From: Suttonella ornithocola | GTDB taxonomy: Bacteria; Pseudomonadota; Gammaproteobacteria; Cardiobacteriales; Cardiobacteriaceae | NCBI RefSeq assembly: GCF_001889065.1 | Contig: NZ_LWHB01000169.1 | Location: 1-6,634, forward strand | Length of the DNA: 6,634 nt | Direction of reading: 5' to 3' | Shown: positions 6,058 to 6,634 of the stretch, in pieces | Position numbering within the stretch: the stretch's first letter is position 1 | Layout: every line of letters starts with the position of its first letter | Notes under the pieces: generated by a model | What the model saw: only the letters and a program-made list of their open reading frames with translations | What the model was told of the DNA's origin: nothing | The model's database searches: none | Translations under genes and position numbers: made by a program

Positions 6058-6304
6058 TTATTTACTCAATTACCCGCTGATAATGTAATCGTTATGGATA
6101 ATGTAACTTTTCATAAACGAGTGGATATCAAAATATTGATAGAGAAGGTGGACATACTATCTTTTGGCTTCCACCTCATGGCCCTGACCTTAGTCCTATG
6201 AGCACACTTGGACATGAATAAAGTATAAGAAATGGACTACCTATTCTTCATATTTGATGTAGATATGTAACTTTTTTGACGGTATTTGAATATAGCCAAC
6301 TACT
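6058..6304 (+). pseudogene. Decayed IS630-type transposase fragment, inverted copy 2
   Basis: Reverse complement of 4441-4687 over exactly 247 bp with five substitutions and no indels (about 98%). It encodes the same MDNVTFHKRVDIKILIE, shifted GGHTIFWLPPHGPDLSP and shifted EHTWT segments, so both copies descend from one already broken sequence. The right edge (AGCCAACTACT) abuts the next IS630 element; the left edge abuts the IS5-type MITE. Not functional. Confidence 0.85.
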
Positions 6305-6375
6305 GAATCACCCCAACTTTATCGTAGACCTAATTACTTGAGTCAAGCTGCTATGCCTGACGCAGTTAGGAGTTG

Positions 6376-6634
6376 ATGATTCATTTTCTCAAACTCATAT
6401 TGACTAAGCTCAAAGAAGGCGCAAGCTTTCGGGAGTTAGCAGAAGAATATCAACTCAGCCCAACAACCATACAACGTTGGAAGAAGAATCCTGAACGTAA
6501 GAAACGCGTATTTAAACCCCTAAAAATAGATAATGAGCTTCTGAAAGCAGATGTCAAAGCTTATCCCGATGACTATCAATGGGAACGAGCGCAGCGATTT
6601 GGTTGTAGCCAAAAATCTATCAGTCGTGCGTTAA
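6376..6634 (+). CDS. IS630-type transposase, N-terminal part (runs off window end)
   Basis: Open from ATG 6376 to the last base (86 codons). The frame begins MIHFLKLILTKLKEGASF, then RELAEEYQLSPTTIQRWKKN is a helix-turn-helix of the type that binds the IS ends. NPERKKRVFKPLKIDNELLK follows, and then the second DNA-binding region typical of IS630 transposases (ADVKAYPDDYQWERAQRFG, CSQKSISRAL). AGGAG at 6368-6372 is a ribosome-binding site, rather close to the ATG; an in-frame stop at 6367-6369 excludes a much earlier start. The DDE catalytic part lies beyond the window. The left IS end probably begins near 6304, where the duplicated IS630 remnant stops, with CTGAATCACCCC as a candidate tip. 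It may belong to the same broad IS630 group as the fragment at 1-366, but the two do not overlap. Confidence 0.85.
   Translation, partial: MIHFLKLILTKLKEGASFRELAEEYQLSPTTIQRWKKNPERKKRVFKPLKIDNELLKADVKAYPDDYQWERAQRFGCSQKSISRAL

Noticed and set aside
4441..6304. Composite transposon carrying rclC
   Set aside because: Both flanking IS630 copies are short and frameshifted, and no target-site duplication is visible; the inverted pair is real but an active composite transposon is not supported.
1..6634. DNA-uptake sequences or tRNA genes that would fix the taxon
   Set aside because: No neisserial GCCGTCTGAA or pasteurellacean AAGTGCGGT was found, only partial likenesses such as GCCGTCTAA inside RTX codons; no tRNA-like cloverleaf was noticed.

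Overview
The window looks like an AT-rich accessory region from a Gram-negative proteobacterium. The evidence is a type I-secreted RTX metalloprotease with a BapA-like N-terminus, an RclC-type inner-membrane protein, and many IS630/IS5-type remnants with short palindromic elements. This mix is common in Moraxellaceae, Neisseriaceae and Cardiobacteriales. The taxon is an inference; I saw no canonical neisserial or pasteurellacean DNA-uptake word to settle it.

Layout, left to right. 1-366: C-terminal part of an IS630-family DDE transposase (+), whose frame runs on through a duplicated IS end. 394-780: C-terminal half of an AlkD-type DNA-alkylation-repair protein (+), a truncated pseudogene. 803-907: a ~105-bp palindromic MITE-like element. 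936-4133 (-): the dominant gene, a 1065-residue secreted M10 (serralysin-type) metalloprotease. It carries a BapA-prefix-like N-terminus, two nearly identical cadherin-like repeats, an Ig-like linker, a zinc-protease domain and an RTX/type I secretion C-terminus. 4134-4440: its upstream non-coding region. 4441-4969: a decayed IS630 piece and a decayed IS5-type transposase, both on (-). 5102-5686 (+): intact rclC (DUF417). 5687-6055: a second copy of the ~105-bp element directly after the rclC stop, a separate inverted repeat, and a short IS5-type non-autonomous element. 6058-6304 (+): a second copy of the decayed IS630 piece, 98% identical to the first and inverted. 6376 to the window end: N-terminal part of another IS630-type transposase, still open.

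Two intact cargo genes, the protease and rclC, sit among at least seven mobile-element ends or remnants. No type I secretion genes (ABC transporter, membrane-fusion protein, TolC), no protease inhibitor and no rclR/rclA/rclB are present, so both genes depend on partners elsewhere. The most useful points are the protease architecture, which joins an adhesin-style N-terminus to a protease, and the layered mobile elements: a 247-bp inverted pair around rclC sharing the same two frameshifts, and a two-copy palindromic element family.
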